Shown here piece after piece: positions 17,466 to 21,309 of a DNA stretch of 21,309 bases. A model generated the notes under the pieces. The model worked only from the letters and a program-made list of their open reading frames with translations. It was not told the DNA's origin and did not search any database. The stretch comes from Apostichopus leukothele (taxonomy: Eukaryota; Echinodermata; Holothuroidea; Aspidochirotida; Stichopodidae): contig JAAAKB020000008.1 of the NCBI GenBank assembly GCA_010014835.2, positions 2,296,753 through 2,318,061 on the forward strand. The letters run 5' to 3'. Every line of letters begins with the position of its first letter. The stretch's first letter is position 1. Both the position numbers and the translations under genes were made by a program.

Positions 17466-17974
17466 CAGGGTTTCCCTAACTTTACCCCCCACGAACCCAC
17501 TGCGGATGTCAGAGTTGTCCACAAATCCCTGACTTTTCGAGACACAATCTGAGTCATTATTATACTATAATACGCATAACAGAGCTTCGTGAAAGATCAA
17601 GTTCATAGTGTAATATTGTAAGGATAAAAAAAAGAGATGAACAAATATTTTTTTGGAAACTTCAAGATCAGATCAGATCTTTATCTTCAGGACGTACAGT
17701 CATGCGTTCACCAACTTCACCAAAGTGTCTGTTTCATAATTCAGTTATTTATCACATGCACGGTACGGTACTACTATGGCAACATATGCGTATGGAACGC
17801 AAAAAGAGTTTGTCGATAGGTACGACTTTTGTACATTACTAAATTATATGATATATCAGATTTTAGTTCAACAAATATTACTCTAGTTTTGACATTCAGA
17901 AACGTCTCACGTACCCCCTGGGATGGACTTACGCACCCCCTGGGGGTTCATGCAACTCAGTTAGGGAACCCCTG
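17466..17974. mobile_element. Non-autonomous hAT element (509-bp MITE)
   Basis: The left end CAGGGTTTCCCTAACT and right end AGTTAGGGAACCCCTG form 16-bp terminal inverted repeats with one mismatch, of the CAGGG...CCCTG type known from Charlie/Tip100-like hAT elements. Subterminal C-runs on the left and CACCCCCTGGGGG on the right add symmetry. No transposase remains. The flanking octamers (TAATAGAG and ATTTAAAG) agree at only 4 of 8 positions, so the target-site duplication is decayed or my boundary is off by a base. Confidence 0.88.
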
Positions 17975-18636
17975 ATTTAAAGAAAAAACCCAAATATAAT
18001 TCATTCGATATGCAGATGAAAATATCATTGTTAACATTTACTTTTGTGCAATTTCTACCCCAGACTGATATTCAATAACTAAAGTTTCACTTCAAACAAT
18101 GAGAACTAGTGATATAATTGATGTTTTTCAACTGCTGCATCTGTTGTACATGATTACTTTTGATATGCTAGAAGTCTTTTGAAATGCAAAAAAGGTATTA
18201 ATTACTCACTACTTGACATTCAATATCAATAAATTAGTCTTAATTAGTTGGACTCATTTGTAAGAGTGTTGGAACCTAAACTGAAATGCTTATTAATATG
18301 CAAAGAAGTATAGTGTGCAACCAATATGTTTTCATTGTTCATTTATGTGTCTAACTTTGTCAGCCCAAATCAATAAAATTGACATACAATTTGTACAGGA
18401 TCATCAGCTGTCCTTTTCTAATACTAAGTTTTACAAACTGCCTAATTGTTACACATTCATGTTTATTATTCACAATGCCCCAACAAACCTGAAAGAGACC
18501 TTGTTATGATAAGAACATGAAGGAACATATTTTGTTTAATTGTTGGTGAGCAAATTCTGTCAAACATTGCAACTGAACATGATGCATCTATGGAGGTGAT
18601 TTAACATAACTATACTGTGCCTTTATGCAGCAGTAA
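17975..18636. other. No recognisable feature
   Basis: AT-rich. A 64-codon plus-strand frame at 18315-18509 has no family resemblance. Confidence 0.5.
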
Positions 18637-18880
18637 CTTAAAGGAGAAATAAACCCTAGTTTTTTTTGCATCCATTCTTACGTTTTGACAGATGGTCTTT
18701 CCAGTAAAAGCAAAAGAAAAGCATAAAAATCCCTTCTTTGAGGTGAAAAAACGATTTGAATGTAGTTCATGTGTCGCGCCATTTTGTTTGAATTGAGCCA
18801 GTTCCCGGATGTACCGTGACGAAAGCGAGCCACTTGGCGTATTTCAAGTAAAAATAGTGCCAATCCCTAAAATAATTACA
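18637..18880. repeat. Possible CTTAAAGGAG-type dispersed repeat
   Basis: Starts CTTAAAGGAGAAATAAACCC, sharing ten bases with the right terminus of the MITE at 4601-4899. It contains a more GC-rich core (about 18775-18845). No matching right end was found, so the extent is a guess. It sits where the LINE fossil to its right breaks off. Confidence 0.3.
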
Positions 18881-18984
18881 ATTGTACTATCAACAATAGT
18901 AAGGAATAAACTATCGATCAAAAAATATCTTTTGTCATTATTTATCTGTAAAAAATGCTTAAAAAGTGTGCAAAATTGATTATC

Positions 18985-20045
18985 TAGCAACATCATCATG
19001 ATCGACAGTGTCGAATGCTTTTTGTAAGTCAATAAGTGTATACCATCCGAGAGTAGTTTCCAAGATCCATTTCGGACCTATCATTATGAGACACTTTGTC
19101 TGAGTGTTGAGAAACCAGGACGAAATCCAGATTGAAAATCGTACAAAGGGACTTTTTGGTTTAAATAATTCTCAGTTTGATTATAGACAACCTTTTCTAG
19201 AATCTTGGAAACAACACTTAAAACTGATAAGGGACGACAGTCACCTTTAATGTTTTATTTCCTTGCTTGTGAAGAGGTACCACTCTCGCATGTTTTTAGT
19301 CACTCGGAATAACACCTGAATTAAGGGGCAGATTGATTCTATGGGACAATGGGGTAGCAAATTTGAACAGAACCATCTTTGTTAAATTTAGCAGGCATGC
19401 ATCCCATCGAGACCTGTATAGCTTTGGGAAAAAGCCAGGTTGTTAATGATCTTTAGTAGTTCAATCTCACTAACGGGAACTAAGTTAAAATCAATTTCAG
19501 AGACCTTCAAATTCTTATAAACATTAATGACATGGTGGTTACCATATCCCCCCCCCCCCATCCCCCCCACAAACAGGTAATTTACCCCCAATATTGGTGA
19601 AGTACTCTTTAAATTGTTTAGCTTATCACAATGTATCTCTTCATTGATAACCTATAACCTATGTTTGATGGAGTCACACTTTTTCATTTAGCAGGAGCAC
19701 CTAAATGTTTTAATATTTTCCAGAGAACCTTTGGGGGAGTTAAGTTAATATTGCTCCTTAAGTTTATCATGAAAGTAAGCAGCTTGATAGCCTTACGAAT
19801 AAATGTCTGAGTCTTGTCTCTCAGCTGACGAAAGCTAGACAACTGAGAGTCAGTTTTAGTACTTTTTTCTTTTAAACTGAACGAAGTTGTAGTCACGGAA
19901 TCTAATCAAGTCTAGTATTTTGTGCATCGACCCATGGTTCCAGTCTTTTATTTGATAACAGTGTGCTTTATTGGGAATATATTATCCAAAATTGAGAAGG
20001 AAATCATTTTAAACTTAGTCCAAGCTTCTAATACGTCGTCATGTA
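18985..20045 (-). mobile_element. LINE reverse-transcriptase fossil, CR1/Jockey type
   Basis: Scattered across frames on the minus strand are hallmarks of a non-LTR reverse transcriptase in the right order. They are a pre-RT linker (DVLEAWTKFKMI; LRDKTQTFIRKA; PPKVLWKILKHL), the start of RT (YTGLDGMHA; LPLNSGVIPSD; ARVVPLHKQGNK), the fingers motif (YDFQSGFRPG, about 19117-19145) and catalytic motif A (LIDLQKAFDTVDHD, about 18994-19035). Motif C (the YADD block), the 3' end and the endonuclease are absent. Several stops and frame changes show it is long dead. A C-run at 19548-19567 interrupts it. Confidence 0.85.
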
Positions 20046-21237
20046 CAGTCTAATAGCAGTGGTTAAATATGTACTTAATGTGCATGTGTTAAATGATGGC
20101 TAATAATCATAATAATAATTATAATCATCTGTTATTTTTTACGACGCTTAAGCGACCACAAATGTGGGAGAAACCCACAAGGGCTTATAGATTACAAGTT
20201 ACACGTCAGGTAGCTTCCAGTTCAACATTTTAACTTAAATTTGGAATCTTTTCAATTTAGAAAGTCATTTCAGATGGGAAAACCGTAGATTGCTATAACG
20301 TACACTGAAACCCCACTAGAACTAAGAAAGTGTCGGGTATAGAACAATGCACCAATTATCGAAACTTGTTACATGCTAATTCAGAGTTACGTATTAAGTG
20401 TGTTTGTAGAGCATCGTACTTGTGTGGTCTTACCGTAACTGACAATATTAATACTAATCTATGTAACTATAAAAAAAATGGAATTTATGGAATTTGAACA
20501 AAATCGTAAACTTTACAGAACATTTGTATTATAACATTAGAGCCTGCTTCCTATGTGGACTTAGTTTCGACTTGATTATGTGAGGTTGCAGTTTGTGTTG
20601 AACTTGGCACAATCTTGTATAATGTCATACGCAACCTACTGAAAGACGTGGGATCCTCAAAAAAAAAACATTAAAAAAATGTTACTTCAGACCATTAAAC
20701 TCTTACCAGGATTGGCGAACGTGGGCACAGGGTTTAACTGTAATGCAAAACAAAGACCTTAAATTTGTGGGACACAATATATTTTGTATTGTATGAAAGG
20801 TTAATGAGTCACCCCTATAGTCTGTAACTAACATAGGTAGCTTAGAATACTGTCTTGTTATGTGTGAATGTGACTCAGCTTGGTCAAAGTCACACAAACT
20901 TACAACCAAATTACACTATACAGCTTTAGTATAACCTGCGTCTATTCTACAGCATGAATATATGCTATGCTTTATCTTCTTTGTCAAAGCGATTTCCAGG
21001 GGTGTACAATACAATCAAAATTGCACGTTTCTACAATAAAGACCCATGTTTTGTTAAATAGTTGCTATTGAACGAGGATTGTTGATCATGTGGTGTCAAA
21101 GGTCAACAGCAATCAAGTTGTACAAACTGAAGGGGGAATGAGCACGAAATTATATAATTATATATAGTCATTTGCCAAAGTCGTTAATCTCCATTTCATT
21201 TGACAGAGTCCTGTTCAAAGTAACACTTCATTTAGCA
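20046..21237. other. No gene recognised
   Basis: Holds an AT-rich (ATA)n tract at about 20101-20125. A perfect hairpin TGTGGG-AGAAA-CCCACA lies at 20163-20179, inside a short GC-richer patch that looks like the edge of another dispersed repeat. An exon-like 31-nt interval lies at 20707-20737. Confidence 0.45.
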
Positions 21238-21309
21238 CAGTGGCGTATGAAGGTACTTTTGAGTGGGGGGGGGGGGGGGGCTGAAGACTGATGGCCGGCC
21301 CGGGGGGGG
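21238..21309 (+). mobile_element. Left end of a hAT-like dispersed element (cut by the window edge)
   Basis: Begins CAGTGGCGTATGAAGG, followed by a run of about 18 G and then CTGAAGACTGATGGCCGGCC. The start resembles the reverse complement of the repeat end at 208-219. The G-runs may be of unreliable length. Confidence 0.45.

Noticed and set aside
20163-20179. Hairpin TGTGGG-AGAAA-CCCACA as a terminator or RNA gene
   Set aside because: A single short stem in a eukaryotic repeat-rich region; there is no flanking conservation or known RNA pattern to support a function.

Overview
The window is animal nuclear DNA: AT-rich, with multi-exon genes, GT-AG introns, microsatellites and decayed transposons. 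The gene content and repeat style suggest a marine invertebrate deuterostome, most likely an echinoderm. That placement is inferred from the look of the proteins and repeats, not proven.

Two host genes can be assigned, both on the minus strand and head to tail. The 5' third of a WDR81 orthologue occupies 7228 down to 343: six coding exons, about 640 residues, including the start codon, a kinase-fold-like region and the BEACH domain. The WD40 part lies beyond position 1. Upstream of it, at 16517-15720, are the last two exons and stop codon of a BRMS1/BRMS1L gene of the Sds3 family, a SIN3-HDAC corepressor subunit. Its earlier exons were not found and probably lie to the right of the window. 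The two proteins work in different places (endosome/autophagy control and chromatin), and the sequence gives no sign of a joint job beyond adjacency.

The most unusual object is a 27-bp minisatellite at 2320-2978. It starts exactly on the exon 4 / intron 4 junction of WDR81. Each unit carries a copy of the last bases of the exon plus the start of the intron, so the array is a ladder of more than 20 consensus 5' splice sites. The unit length is a multiple of three. Use of the second or third donor would add 9 or 18 residues in frame at the end of the BEACH domain, and the next unit has an in-frame stop.

Layout: 1-219, end of a dispersed hAT-like repeat; 343-7228, WDR81 exons with introns holding the minisatellite, a 299-bp MITE (4601-4899) and simple repeats; 7261-15719, no recognised gene, but a TATA box with a CpG-rich stretch near 9.84-10.2 kb, copy A of a dispersed repeat (10707-11191), and an unrecognised exon-like block (14185-14618); 15720-16517, BRMS1L 3' end; 16890-21309, mainly mobile-element debris: repeat copy B, a 509-bp hAT MITE with clear inverted ends, a minus-strand LINE reverse-transcriptase fossil, and the left end of another hAT-like element at the window edge. 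No rRNA, tRNA, CRISPR array or LTR element was recognised.
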